From Branchiostoma floridae (Eukaryota > Chordata > Leptocardii > Amphioxiformes > Branchiostomatidae), in NCBI RefSeq assembly GCF_000003815.2, contig NC_049991.1, positions 7,348,870 to 7,412,869 of the forward strand: a DNA stretch of 64,000 nucleotides, in the 5' to 3' direction. Numbering within the stretch: the stretch's first letter is position 1; every line of letters begins with the position of its first letter. The notes beneath the pieces were generated by a model. It had not been told where the DNA came from and searched no databases. It saw nothing but the letters and a program-made list of their open reading frames with translations. A program made the translations under genes and the position numbers. Positions 1-13,900 of the stretch are shown one piece after another.

Positions 1-99
1 TGCTTTAGCCTATTTCTAACGAAAATAACAACATTCAATTTTGATATAAGGCTTACTTTCGGTTACTCCTTAGGTTAAAAATTAGTCTTAACCCCAGGG

Positions 100-188
100 C
101 CTGTAAAATGCACCTAACATCACAATCGAATTTAAGAGTTGATCTGGAACTCTTAAATCCGATTGTGATGTTAGGTACATTTTACAGG
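100..188. repeat. Near-perfect 41-bp inverted repeat (hairpin)
   Basis: Arms 100-140 and 148-188 are reverse complements at about 39 of 41 positions, with a 7-base loop (gatctgg). The arms begin and end with CCTGTAAAATG / CATTTTACAGG-type ends. It resembles a very short palindromic MITE or a transcribed hairpin. No clear target-site duplication was found. Confidence 0.85.
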
Positions 189-189
189 G

Positions 190-375
190 GTCAAAACCAA
201 ACCCACATCACTTCTCTCTTACATCTAAAGCTGTCTGCCAATATAGACCACAGCATGTCCACAGCCAAAGGTACAAAAATAGAAAGTCCTGTGCAGTATC
301 AAGGTCGGCCACCATGAGGACTAAACGTAAACCTGACCGTCGGTCAGCAACACTTACCAAATATCATTGCAATCG
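190..375. repeat. Dispersed repeat, related copy at about 50600-50800
   Basis: The stretch shares blocks such as GATACAAAAATAGAA/GGTACAAAAATAGAA, GCAGTA(C/T)CAAGGTC and CCAAATATCAT(T/C)G with 50600-50800, in the same order. This indicates one interspersed repeat family. No coding potential is visible. A short (CA)n-like tract follows at about 398-421. Confidence 0.5.
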
Positions 376-586
376 CTTGAAATGTGGACTCTGGAGCACG
401 CACACACACGCACACGCACATACCGCTATTTTCAAGGAGGTGATGAGCTTTTCCAGTTTATACAGAGAGGCTAGAATGTAAGAATGATGATGGTCTGACG
501 AACATAGTGTTTGCTCCTTATTTATCTGTTTTGAAACAGAGCATTGAGTAACTTTTTATTCCAAATTTTGTATGTGTTGCATTCAG

Positions 587-3500
587 CTATGGTGTGCTGC
601 TGTGGGAGATTGCAACAAGAAGGAGGCCATATGACGAATGTAAAACATCGGAGTAACTTTATCATTTGACAATTTCTTGCCATTTTGCTTTCCAAGTAGA
701 ATTTACCAGCGAACTGAATATTTGTAGTACGACGTTTAAAACAGTTGGTTCACGGTTTAACTTCCAACTATCGTTACAAATGAAGCTATGGCATCTTGAT
801 AACAATTAAATGGCATACTTTAACTTTATTTCCATTGCAGACACAACGCATCTCCCGTTTGCTGTTTGGGCCACTGAGAAGAAGGGACTGCGCCCTGACA
901 TGACGATGGTCCCAGTAGATCTACCGTACGTGGGCAACGTCAGCCATTTGATGCAAAAATGTTGGAGCCAAAATCCAGAAGACAGGCCTTCATTCGATGG
1001 TGAGAAGGTTGCGTTATCATTATTTTATATCAATACAATCGATCTGCTATAAATATCTACTGATGCAAATCAATTTCGCCTGAATAATAGAGCATCCCAC
1101 ATATGAAGTAATTTAGCAGCTTCAATCTTTAAGTCTCCATCTATAGTTTCGTCAATGGAAGATTTTGAAAAGGAATATATTTCATTTGCAAAGGAAATGC
1201 GGGCATGATCAGGTGAAAACACACAAATCTTTCCCAAACAAATCCTTGTCAATCTTTATCATCATTTTCTACTAAAAATGTGCGTAGACGAAGTAACTTA
1301 CCTTTTCTCGCCATTAATTGCCAGAGTGCGAAGAACAACTACGCGATGTGAACAGCAAATCCAGCAAAGAGGACATTCTCGACGCCATTACCTACGTAAA
1401 GATGCATACGACGACTACCAAAGGTACAAATGAAAGCAACCCTCAAATCTTTGTCTCTGGTGAACGCATGCAAGTATGAAATTCGTCGCATATCTTGAAC
1501 TTATTCTTCAGTACTGGAACGAACAGTAAACTATAGTCAAATGGTTGAATATAGCAAACACAGATTACTGTCATAATTCATAAGTAACAATAATATATAC
1601 GTGATATTGACGAAGTTAGTTATCAAATTAGTTATCAAATTTCTTGCAGCAAAAGGCGCCGGCAGCACGTTCGAAGGAAGTGAGGAATTCCCGTCGCCGA
1701 CTTCTATGCCTACCGCTTTCAAAGCTCCACAGGCTCGAAGTGGTAAGTGCCCCCAACACCATAACCATCTTTCAGTTTTATATAATAAACATGCAGAGTA
1801 ACACTCGGCCACACAATTAATTTTATGAATGACATATTTTAGGGACCGCAAGTCTGAAACCGGAGTGGAGCCAGTTACGTTTCACATCGTGGACTTCTTT
1901 CGATTTTATTACAGTTTCATGTACAAAATCATCGTCGCATTTCATAATTCATAGTGCGTGTAGTTTGCGAAGCTCCTGTAAGTTGAGAAGTTTGGCTTTC
2001 TCAGTGGGGTTCTGAGCTAAATAAACTTTGTGAAAAAGATACAAAAGGCTGCAATCAATACAGGTGTTATCCTTAGTTTGAGGCTCCCGAATAGTAAATA
2101 GACCTATAGATATGATAAACTTGTAGTTTTGGCCTTACATTTTGATGATTAATACCCAGGAGGTCTTGTTAATATTTGCTGTATATGTAGTTGATGATGC
2201 AGGTTATGAAAAAAGCCTGTTGATGAAATGACGTGTAGATATTTCCTGGTTGAGAATAATACGATGTAATCTGTTGTGACCCAAAATTGTTTTTCAATTC
2301 AGAACCCCTTTTGACAGCTGAGGCGTCATATGCATTTGATGCCTACATTTGCTACTGCACAGAGGACAGAGATTTTGTAATGCAAATGGAGGAAAAGCTG
2401 GAGAACCCACCGTTTGGCACTGGTAAAAAAGGCCTCAGGCTGTGGTACGCTGAACGAGACGCTCTACCGGCCATGCCAATCTACGACACCGTACGAGAAG
2501 GCATTGCGAGGTAAGTTGTCTTTCACAATCCACTACCTCTCCTCGTATCTGAACTGTAATTCAGGTATAACACAGAGGCAACTTTCAAATTACAAATGTC
2601 CAACCAAACCTTTAAAATAGTATAAATAAAATATTTAATTCACCATGAAGTCCTGTGAATTTAGAAAAGGAGTCAAATGTACATGTTACATATGTCCTTT
2701 GATATACATTTGGTTAAAGTGCGGAATAAAATGTAACGTTATCTTCATAACGTGTTGTTAATGAACGCATTTCATTCTTTGAGTAAGAGGTAGACTTGTC
2801 CTTGATCATCTGACTAATGCATATGCTAACTTTACCAACTTCAATGGTTTACTGCCTGCCAACGCGAGTCCTCATCCACTGTTACATCAAGAGAATATGT
2901 CTTTCATCCGAACATCAATCAGAACGAATACATGCACTATTGAGGCTAGGGGTCACCCTGTCAAAGGGAGTCTATCAGGAGTGAAAAAACATGCCCTACA
3001 TTCACTATGATCAGAACTATTTAGTAATCAGGTTCTTGATTTGTTGATGGATGTGGCGTGGATGCTTTTATAATTTGTTTTCACTTTCATGACAGATCCA
3101 GGCACGTGGTCCTTGTGCTCACACCAGAGGCCCTGATAAGTCGGAAGTGTACGTTTGAAATGGAATATGCTGCAACTTTACCCCCAGGTATGCTACATGT
3201 ACCCTTGTACATATGAAACTAATAAATGTATAGATTTAGTATTATCAAAAACAACACTTCTTAGATAAAAAATTTAAATTGATATATGTGCCTGGGTGCT
3301 AATATAATGGCATTCAGCATTTTGGGATAGTTACATTCGTGTGGATAGTTAAGCACTTGTGACATGTTTTTGTGTGGATGATATTCAGTACCAGGGACAG
3401 GTACGTATGTGGATGGCTTTCAACACTAAAAAAATTGTCATCACTAAGAAAATGTTTGCCTACTGTTTGTGGATGGTGTTCAGCACTAAGGACAGACATG

Positions 3501-3871
3501 TTCGTGTGTGAATGGTGTACAGCACCAGGGACATATCTGTTTTATTTGTACGAATGGTGTACAGGCAATGTGTTTTGCATAATCAATTTTTTCAAAGAGA
3601 TTTTGATAGCATGTTTTACATGTAATGCACTAGTGTCTTAGTGTCTACACCTTCTTTGTGGTCCACATGCTTTTCTACCCAGATTCTGAACATGCTTTCT
3701 ATCATCTCCATTTCAGAAGCAAGACGGCAGAAAGTGATAACAGTTATGTACAAGCCAACGGACCTTCCCTCATGGTTGAAGTCCATGACCATCCTCGACT
3801 ATGCCAAAGAGGAGAGAGTCAGGAAAGATTGGTTCTGGGTTAAACTAGCAAAAGCCATCTCCAACCAGTAG
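587..3871 (+). CDS. Protein kinase-TIR domain fusion (3' part; 5' end outside window)
   Basis: Seven exons: 587-639, 841-999, 1325-1423, 1650-1742, 2303-2510, 3096-3187, 3717-3871 (stop TAG). Phases join throughout. The first two exons encode the end of a kinase domain: YGVLLWEIATRRRPYDE (subdomains IX-X), then HLMQKCWSQNPEDRPSF, where the CW...RP signature of subdomain XI is typical of TKL/tyrosine-like kinases. A Ser/Thr/Gly-rich linker of about 65 residues follows (exons 3-4). The last three exons form a complete TIR domain: box 1 YAFDAYICY, a box 2-like ERDALPAMP, KCTFEMEYA, and box 3 near DWFWVKLA just before the stop. TIR domains mediate homotypic adaptor interactions or cleave NAD+; the kinase would signal through phosphorylation. 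A role in innate immune signalling is inferred. The ATP-binding and catalytic loops lie outside the window, so kinase activity cannot be judged. Confidence 0.85.
3335..3570. repeat. Degenerate minisatellite in the last TIR-gene intron
   Basis: Five or so imperfect units of about 40-60 bp share the core TGTGTGGATGGTGTTCAGCA followed by CCAGGGACA-like sequence. It lies wholly in the intron between the last two exons of the kinase-TIR gene. The open frames through it are by-products of the repetition. Confidence 0.6.
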
Positions 3872-4890
3872 ACAAACATTCCATCTGGTTTAAACATTAA
3901 TGTACCACTAGTGTGCTCACAGTTGACTATTCTTAAATCATTTGAAGGGTGCCTTGATTTTTGTACAAGTATATACATGTGTCACACTCACTCTCTCCGG
4001 TTTAGTGTCTGTTGTTCCCCGTCTTACAAGGGTTGTGAGTTGCAGGATGTATATATGAAGACAATCCAAAACCTGTTCCTAACCTCTAATTCATCAGCAA
4101 CATGATGGTTCATGTATGTGACACAAACGAAAGGTATATAGATTAGCCTACTCCACAAAATATGAAACAGAAAACCGATGTTGATAATTGTTTCCTTCAT
4201 ATTGTATGTTTAACATCAGCAGATGGAGCATTACACTTTTTGGTTTGAACAAATACAATGTATGTCATGCCTTAACATGTCGCTATGGTTTAAAGTATAT
4301 GACATTCATTCAGAATGTTCATCTAATACATGTATATAGTGTGATGTTCTAAGGTCTTCCATCTGGCCGTATTGCTGTGCACAGAACTGCCAGTTGTGAT
4401 CCTGATCTGAGTCAGTCTGTAGACTTTAAGATCTTAAAAAAGAACTTTTTAACTTCAATGTACATGTATGTCACTTTGAATGGACTGGAAAATGAAACTC
4501 AGTAGTCATACAAATGTAACTCCGAGACCAAACTGACAAATTCTTTCATCTTAATTGTGATGTCCTTCACAAGAGACTGTGATCCTTACCATAGCATGGA
4601 ATTGGAAATTCTGTCAAATTGGCAATCCTATCCAACATACATGTACACTGTATATATATCATTGTTCACTTTACTATAATGGTGTAAAGCTTCAGAATCT
4701 GTTAAAGAATCAGGTAACTCAATCAACAAAGCACAAAACCTTAAACTTAACAAAATCTGTGATGTGTCCATCAATTAAAAATAAAATGTGTCAATGTATA
4801 TTGTTTGACAATACAGTATATTGTTTTAATCAGAGAACATATAATGTGAGTACTCATTTTTATCTTTCAGCATCTTCATAATCGAGTACA
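3872..4890. other. 3' region between convergent kinase-TIR and UTP6 genes
   Basis: About 1 kb of AT-rich sequence between the stop codons of two convergent genes. It probably holds the 3' UTR of the kinase-TIR gene. I see no additional gene, and no single AATAAA stands out as that gene's polyadenylation signal. Confidence 0.5.
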
Positions 4891-4896
4891 TTTATT
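4891..4896 (-). promoter_or_regulatory. Polyadenylation signal AATAAA for UTP6
   Basis: TTTATT on the plus strand reads AATAAA on the minus strand, about 26 bases past the UTP6 stop codon. It is the nearest canonical signal, which would imply a very short 3' UTR. Confidence 0.5.
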
Positions 4897-4921
4897 TTTT
4901 CCTATGTCATTTTTTGTTTCC

Positions 4922-7900
4922 CTATTTTTCTAAGTGTCCAGTTTGCACCAGTGCATATCTACTAACAAAGTACTGGTTGTGTTCCCCGCTGAGTGATTTG
5001 ACAGCTCTCCAGTACAGCTGGCCTGCGTTCTCAGGTCTCCCATCAGGGTGGGTCCTCTCCAGCTGGATCAGGTCCAGCCACAGGTCTGAAATTCAATTAG
5101 AAAGATTCAAAACTACCATTAGGGCATATTATCACCTGCAGTGGATGGATGAACTGCTAGGTGGTGCTATTATGCAGTTACCAGTGAATAAAGAAGGCCC
5201 TCTGCTGCAGATTGTCTACCAAGAGCAAAACTGCTTATAGACAAGTACACAGTCAAAGCTTACCAGGCTCAGCCTCCCCATACTCCCTCAGTGCATCCTC
5301 ATAACAGTTCCTGATCAGTTTCATCTTTGGCTTCAGCTGGAAAGAAGAACAGAAGAAAATTAATGCTTTTTGCTTTCTACATGGACCAAACGTTTTGACT
5401 TTAAACAAAACATTTTACACCCACATTTCTTGAAACAATATTGATATTCATGTATATTCTCAAAGCTGTTCTAAAAGTTGCACAATTATGTTACCTTCAC
5501 AGAAGGGAACATGTCTGTTTTTGCTTTGTTTCTTCTTCTTTTCCGTGCAAATAACGACCTGGACCAGATGGCTGTCACCATGGTAACCGGTAAAGTAGCA
5601 GGCACCACGTGGTGTTCGGTTACATAATGTAGCAAATGTCAGATCTAGAGGGGCTCGGGTCACTACATTTAGAAATGTGTTCAAATAAGAATGAACAAAA
5701 CAGTTGCCAGTGTTAGACTACAACATGTAAAGGTAACATTCTGTATTTGCTTGCAAATATTACCTTTCTAGTTGTAGATTAACTTTTCATGAATGCATTT
5801 AGCTATTCACGATAAACCAGTAAATAAGCAGTGGTTTACAAGTCACTGTCACACATTCAGGACCTTTCCACAACTGTGCACACGACAACTCCCCAACCAA
5901 GGTTGGCACTGGGTTGGGAGTAGTTCTGACTCCTCCGATTGCAGAAGCAGAACATGACTTTGATTTGTCGAAAGTTAGCTGGTGCAGATGACTTTTAAAC
6001 ACTAATAGGCAACCTCACTGACCAACTACAGATGGCCTTGTTCACAATACTCTCAACTATGGCCTGGAGAAGGTTTGCTGAAAGTCAGCAGGCTGACATT
6101 GGCATCAGCCATACTCTTACCTGCCCACTTTCCAACTCAATGTACTTCCTGAAGACTGGAAGGGGTACAAACTTGGTCTCTCTCAGCCTGTTGAATACAC
6201 AATACATTAAATTTTACACACAAAAAAGACAAATCAACTTTGCTGTAAAACACACTTCTCACTAGCTGTATGTTTACAGTTCCTAAATGTAGAAATTAAA
6301 AAGGTTTCTTTGGAAAAATATCTATACCTGTCCTAAACTAAAACTCATAGTTTACAGTCAAGCAAGATGAGAAAAAGTATGTTTGGATTACATTGCATTA
6401 TATAGTGCCTATTACTCAAAACTAGTTACTATTACTGAAAATCATTCATGACATTTCCTAAACAGTTATCTGTTGTAGAACAAACAACAAGGAGTAACTA
6501 AATCTTAATATGAAACTGATATGATAGTAGGCAGAGAGTTTTCAATTGAGCTGGAAACAGTAACAAACCATTTGTTTGTTTGTTTGTTTTATTACGATCT
6601 CCATTAGTGTACACTATCATGACACTAATCTTCCTGGAGTCATACATAAATAATAAGAATAAATGAAATACATGAAATGAAAAACAACTTAACATACCAT
6701 TTGTACACAGCCCTTGTCTTCTTGATGCCCCCACTGACCACAGCCCACTGGACGTACCACTCTTGTATGGGGGTGGACCACTTCTTCACACTCAGGATGG
6801 CTTTCTATGGTGCAATAAATAAATAAACATTACAATATGCATCAACATTTCTCTATAGTTAAGGCATGTAAAAATCCCCTGAGTGAACATTTCCATTAAT
6901 TTGTAAAGACATTTTCTTAACCAGATGAAATCATCAATGAGGGAAAAACAAAAAGGACTGTGATTTGCAATATAATGTCGGAATTTCAATTAAAGAACTT
7001 TTGCAGCTGTTTTTTCATTGTAAAAAAGTTTCTTATGATTATGATTGATTAAGAGAGTCATGTCCCATGCCCCCTATTTTCCCAGAACTATCGTAGAGTG
7101 GAATTTGTTACCACCAAGCACAGTAGGGGCATCTTCTCTGGATAGCTTTAAAGAACGCTTGCAGATAGATGTGCAAAAGTTAGGTGCGACGGGTTGTTCG
7201 CGTGCCTGCTAAACTGGTGTGTTACGCCGAAGGGCGGTTATACTGACTATTTAGATACAGATACAAAATCCATCCATGCAACCAGCACGCCCGGATGAAT
7301 GATGAATGATTACCTGAAACAGCTCCTCTGCATGTTCCTCCCTGTTACTGATGGCCCACTCTATCCTGAACGTCCAGAGGGGAAGGGAGTCCTGCAAAAG
7401 AAAAGGTGGTACAGCAGCTGCTAAGAAAATGTTCAAACAAATATAAGATCTTCAATTAGTTAATAAAAACATCTTAGTCATTAGTATATAAATGGGCTTG
7501 TACATGTAATAGTAATATGCTATAGGCAGCACTTTTCAGTGAAAAGTACAATAGAACTGAAACATCATCACCATGCCCAAGACAAAATATACAAAATAAT
7601 GCACAGTAACAAGGACATACATGAACACCAAGGGGCCTAAAATTAACCCGCCAAAAATCATTACAATCCACCCAGAGGTTCTAAAGTAATATGCTGACCA
7701 CAAATATCCTGAAACACAAACATGCACACAGATGCACCATACACAAAACGTCCATTTTTCATGGGTAATGAACTTCAGGGTATGATTATAATATTTTCTA
7801 AAAGTTTAAACGATTCCTTTAAAAGATGTGAAGACCTTGTTACAGACTTTCCTAAGAATTAGCAGACCAAAGAAAAAATTAAAACATTTAGTTAACTCCT

Positions 7901-10900
7901 GGTAGAGCCATATAGCCTCTTTGGTCATACTTCTGTCTAAGTGACTCACCTTGTTCTTGACCTTGGCAATGGCCTTCTGGAACACAGGGTTGATCTGGTT
8001 GGCCCCTCCGGCTGCCAGCAGCTTGAGTCTCTGTACCCACAGGTCTGGGGACAGGGGATACTTGTCTGTAGCTGAGGACGACACCTCTGTAGCTTCTTCT
8101 AACTTTCCTAACTGTTCCAGTAGATCAACCTGGATATGAAAGGAAACAGTTGACATGATTGACACATATCAATCAATGAGGACTGGGTAAACTTGTCTGT
8201 ACATGAGGCAAACACTTCTGTTGCCTCTTCTAACTTTCCTAAGTTTGGATCGGAGCTGGCCCTAGGAGAGACCCTGATCGCAATTTGTACTAGTAGAATC
8301 GCCGATTCTCCTAGGAGATATCCCGATCGGAGTTGGCCCTAGGATTCTACTGGATCGTGATCTCTACCGTGACATATACATCCAATCTATGACAATTTCT
8401 AACAATGCCATTTCTGTTTTAACCAGTTGAAGTTCAAGACAAAATGTTTTAGAACCAAACTGTACTGGAAAAAAAGCTTATAGGGAATAAGATCTACAAA
8501 CCTTTTGAATCTGACATTGAATGTATCCAAGAAGCATATGGCCTCTTTCGGTCAATATTGATCATGGTAAAATCCAAGAAGTACAGTCACACTTACCCAT
8601 GAACCATACATTTCTTCAGAAACTTTGTCCTCTTCTTGTGCAGATGATAAGATGTTCAGCAGTCTGCTGGACACCTACGGGGAAACAAACAAAAATATTG
8701 TAAAAATAAAAAAACTTAATATGCTATTTTTTATAAACAAAGTACACTTGTACGTGTATATCTGGATAGAGTGTTATTTTCCAAAGGAGAAGAAAACAAT
8801 AGAATGTGTATGTGAATCTATTCTTAGACTACTAGATCTAGAAATTAACACAATGCTCTGACTACAACTTCACAATGTAAATGAATATTTGTCAATGTAT
8901 GCACCCTAAAAACTGTACCAACCTGGTCCATGAATGACTCTGAAGCTGTTTCTTGTAATTTCTCCATCAGGAAGTCACAGTACAGAGACCACATCTTCAC
9001 TGCAAGATTAGAAAAAAAGGAACATTGAATTTCATACAAATGCCAAAAGCATACGGTCAAACAACAGATGCCGTTGTTTAATGCGTAACTTTGCCAAATA
9101 TTCTCAAATATTTTTCTAAAACACAGTTAATATGCTATTATAGCAAATTAAACTTATAACTATAGATGATGTATAACTATAATAAAAATGCATCAGTCAT
9201 AGTTAATCTAGTACATGACTGGCATCATAAATTACCTGTGTTGACTTTTTCTACAGCTCTGTCATACACCTGAGAGGCCTTGTCAATCAGGTTCAGTACA
9301 GCAAGCTCTGGAAAAGAAATAACAAATGATACAATCAAATATAAGACCTCTATTCTCTTTTGACACAAAATGGGACAGTACGGTATCTGTGTAATAGAAC
9401 TAAATGATAAAGTCAAACCTGTACTACTAGTGACCACTTTTCGGTAGTTCCTTATATAACTTTTCCTATGGAACACAAAATTAAGTATCCTTTTTAACAG
9501 TGTCCACCTGTCCACATAATACAGACTATTGGCCTGGGTGGTCTTTTTTGGCAGTTTTGACTGCCTGCTAGAATTCTAGTTCAAACCAAACACTCTAGTT
9601 CAAACCATTCTACTTCTAGTTCAGAGCCAACAAATCAAATATGTTTGGCGTTACCAATTAATAAACAAATCTTTGTGGCCGTTGTGTCTAAAAGTACACA
9701 GCAATACATTTAAAAGTAAATTTTGTCCACATACCAACTGAGCAATGCAGAAAAATATCTCACCATGGTTTAGTCCCCTTTTCTGTGCCTCCTCAATGGC
9801 AGTGTCTTCACCCTGCATCTCTCTCTGAGCTAGAGCACTCCACGTCAACTCATGGTCCGCAAACCTGTCCTGTAAACTGTCACAACAACAGGAGTCAACA
9901 ACAACAAATAAACAGGCAGAGATAACTTAATCTTTGCACTGAGGTCTTACTGTAGCATTAATATGAAAAGAGTCTTTAAAATCTTTGTTTTGATAAATTT
10001 CTTAAAAAGTGATATCAAAAGTAATATGAAGGCAGCTCGTTCCTTACTCATTGTAGATGAGATCTTGGTGGTCCTTGGTGAAGTCAAACTTCTGACACAC
10101 AGGAATGAAGGACAAGAGGAATTCTATGTCATCTGAAAAACATTGAGTAAAAAAAGATTATACAACACTGGTTAACAGCATTGCATTTGTGAGTGTGATT
10201 AAACATTTGCACACCTATTGGTTTTTAATCAAAAACTCAAACACAAAATCTTGAAGTAGTAATAACAAGATAAAAGAACACCTCCTGGCATCTCTTGAAG
10301 GAACTGCATTTTACTAGCGTATAGTGATGCATGTACGTAATGTACAGTGCATTAAATGTAATAGTTGATACAAACTGACTTCTTTGGATGTGTGTCAAGC
10401 TTTACACATAAATATGATGATTTCTAAAATCATATATCTAGCAATTGTGGCTGTTCTTGACATCAACGTAAGCACATTGATGTCAAGACAAACTGCACCT
10501 CATGGTGTACTAATGTGTCAAATAAATCTAATTATAAACCTGTTATAGCTTCAGTTGCTTTCTTGTAGACTATAGTGGCAGCCTTCCCTTGGAACAAAGC
10601 ATCTGGGATATCTTCTGAGCCCTGAAAACAAAATAAATATAAACGTTTAACTTAATAGTATAAAATCAAAGCAATGCTTAAAAAAAGTAAAATGAATATC
10701 TCATCACAGCTGACATTTTGTGTAACCTTGAATAAAGAATAACTTTATAAATATCTTTATAATGTGGTAGTGGTACTGTAATAAATCTATTTTCAGAGTG
10801 ACACATTCCTCCCTCCCCCTAAAAAAAATCTTCCCAACCCCTCTTAGGGATTAAGTACTCAAAAGGTACATAATATAAATTATATAAAACATAATTAACA

Positions 10901-13900
10901 AACCTCAGGCCTGGAGAATTCATTGCTGATGATGTTCCATCTGATTCTGACCTGTAACATCAAAGTTAAAGAAAATATAATTTCGTAGATACAGATATGA
11001 TATACATGTTTATATAGATGTACTACACACCCATTTGATCATGGGTTGATTAAGTATTTTTCTAATTCTTGTTACATTTGAACAAAATATACCACAAGCT
11101 TGTGAATCGTTTAACTGTACATACAACATTCTGTACTCTTTACATATTACAAAAAGTATAGAGCTACAGAGTATATTAATTTTCTTAATTTGAAGACTAG
11201 ATTCTGAGCTTACCTTTTCTGTGTTAAGCAGTTCCATTCGGAAATACTGAAGGAAAGAAAAAGAAATTGTGTTATCATTTTTAAAATGATTGTCAACCCT
11301 TACCCTAGATCAAGTTTCTGTAACATTTGCGTACTGATGAATAGCAACATTCAGTTCATACAGAGATGAGTCACAGTAGGCAAAAAGTAAAAGTTTTGTT
11401 CTATACTGTTGTCATGTACCTACTCGTACTAGAAAATCATTAATTCTATCCAAATAGACTTATGAAGATGTGCATGGTGTTTTCACTAATCTCACATTCA
11501 ACATAAACAAACAATACACTGTACAATCAAACCTTAGACATGACTAACCTCCAGCCAGAGCTGTTTAGACTCGGGGTGTGTACGGAGTGCCCTCTGTAGC
11601 AGACTGCGAGCGTTGTCAGCTGACTGGTTCTCTTCTAGTTCCCACTTAGCTGCCATGATCCACAGGCCTGACACATGGAAACATGTTGTTTAGTTGTTTT
11701 ATTTTGTTCCTTTCAATTTGCTTGTTTGTGTATCTTACATTGACCTTGCTATGAACAAGTTCAGCCCAAAACAAATACTATATGATTCTCTCACTTTAGG
11801 TAATACTTTTGCAACTGAAGTTGAACATATTAAATCATTGACTCTTATAGTATACACACAATGTGATTGGCTAACTAGGGTATCAACTATCAACTTTTGG
11901 AAATGACTGTATCAGCCGATCAGATTTTATCATGATTTCAAAATGATTAGGTTAGTTGTATCAGCCAATCAAGTATTCTGTTTGTAGACTTGATCATCAA
12001 CCCAACGGAAAATGATTGACACCTGACCTGGTTTGTTGGTGTGCATGGACAGCAGACTGGCAAACATCTTGGACAGCTGGATACGTTTATTCTGAGCAAC
12101 AAAGACAAAAAACAGCATATTTTCCATCAAAATAATCACTGTGTCAAAACTATACACATAAGACATGTAAGACTGAATTATTTCATGGTTGACTTATCTG
12201 TGGACAAATCAAATGATGTATTGAAGAGAAACAAATGGCAATTAAAAAAAAAGTCAAACTTACCCATTTCTTGCAGAACTCGATATGTGACATCCACATC
12301 TTCAAATCTTCCTAAAAAAAGGATAAAACACACAAATTGGTGCTTAATTAAGACCAAAACAAGTACACCAACAGTACAAATAAGAATAGAAATTAGAATG
12401 ACAAAAAAGCACACAAAAAACATAAGTAAGTAGATGACTTACTGGCCACTTCCTGATAGCTCTCTGAAATACAAAATGTGGAAGTTAGTAAAAGAATAAG
12501 TCATGGTTAACATTACAAAAATTAGGTTGGCATCCATTCGTCTTGTAAGACAATGGTAGGCAGACAGCTATTTGCTGTCTGCCTGGCCTGCACGTGACTT
12601 TTTAAGGTGAAGGAGGGTTGTGCACTTCCTTCTCCACCCTCTCATCTACTGGTGCACTAAGTCTCACAGGGACAGAATTGCATGCCACTTGCAAGACTGC
12701 CCCAGCAGACGCAGGTTTGTTGTCAGGTAAAAGCTTACTAAATGTACAAGTCATGTAGTCTAACAGCCTTTGAAGCCATAGACACAAGCGGTCGTCATCT
12801 ACTGTGTTTAGGGCAGGGTATAGAAGGAAGAGCCCACTTCTATTTCAAGCGTCTTTTACCTCCCCAAACGAAGTCAGGTACTCATTTATACACCTGGATT
12901 TGAGTGAGGGAGTCACAATTATATAAGTGCAATTCCCAAAAACAACACATCTAACAAGGTATCAAATTTATGGCCTTTTGATCCTGTATCTTCTATTGTT
13001 CACATTGATGATGATGGAGTGACTAATGGCTGTGCAATAATTTTAGCAAGCAACAATAAAATCAAGCTGAACTCACCTTGAATAGATAATGGATCCTTCC
13101 AACAATGGCATATTCTATCTCTTCCTTCTTGAAGAAATAGCCCAGGTTCTGAAAAAGTGTAAGATAGATTTGATACAAGAAAAACCTTGTGAAGTGTATA
13201 ACTAAAGGCACTTGCATCTATCTATTGAACAAGTTTTAATAGATGATAAGTTTCTCAAAAAAACATTTACTTTGGTCACACTGACTTACAGTCATATGCA
13301 TATATCATTTCACCATTTACATCAGAGCCGACCAACCTTCCCTCAAACGAGACGGGCGCTGATAGTGATACCGACTGCCAAGCACCTTTCACCCTTTGCT
13401 AACATCACACTTCCGGTCTGGATGTGCGACTTAGGCTTTGGGTCATTTCAACTTGATAAGGATCAGAGAACTGATCGAAAGCTTGTTGGTAAGTGCTTTA
13501 TTTCATTTGTGTACAGATATACTAGTATTAGTAGTAAGGTTTCAAAACTGTAACGCATTGTTCTTACCTCTCGTCTATGGTGTATAAGCGACAGTGTGTT
13601 GATCTCGTACTGGATGTATCGGAGAAAGTCTTCCTTCTTCTTGGTCCTGCGCACCAGTCTGTACTCATGGTCTGTTCTCTTCTTGATGATGGCTCTGTGT
13701 TGGTGGAGTTCATAATGAGAAAAAATCATTAGTAGTGCTTGCCATCAATCAAATACAATAATTATAAATCCCAAAATCTATGTTCACTTGTGGTAATCAC
13801 AGTGATATACATAATATCATGCAGTATTGTATATAATATTCACTTTCATCTTTGAAGTTTATCCTTTCAATCTAGTCGATGATAATTTTCCCTATCACGT

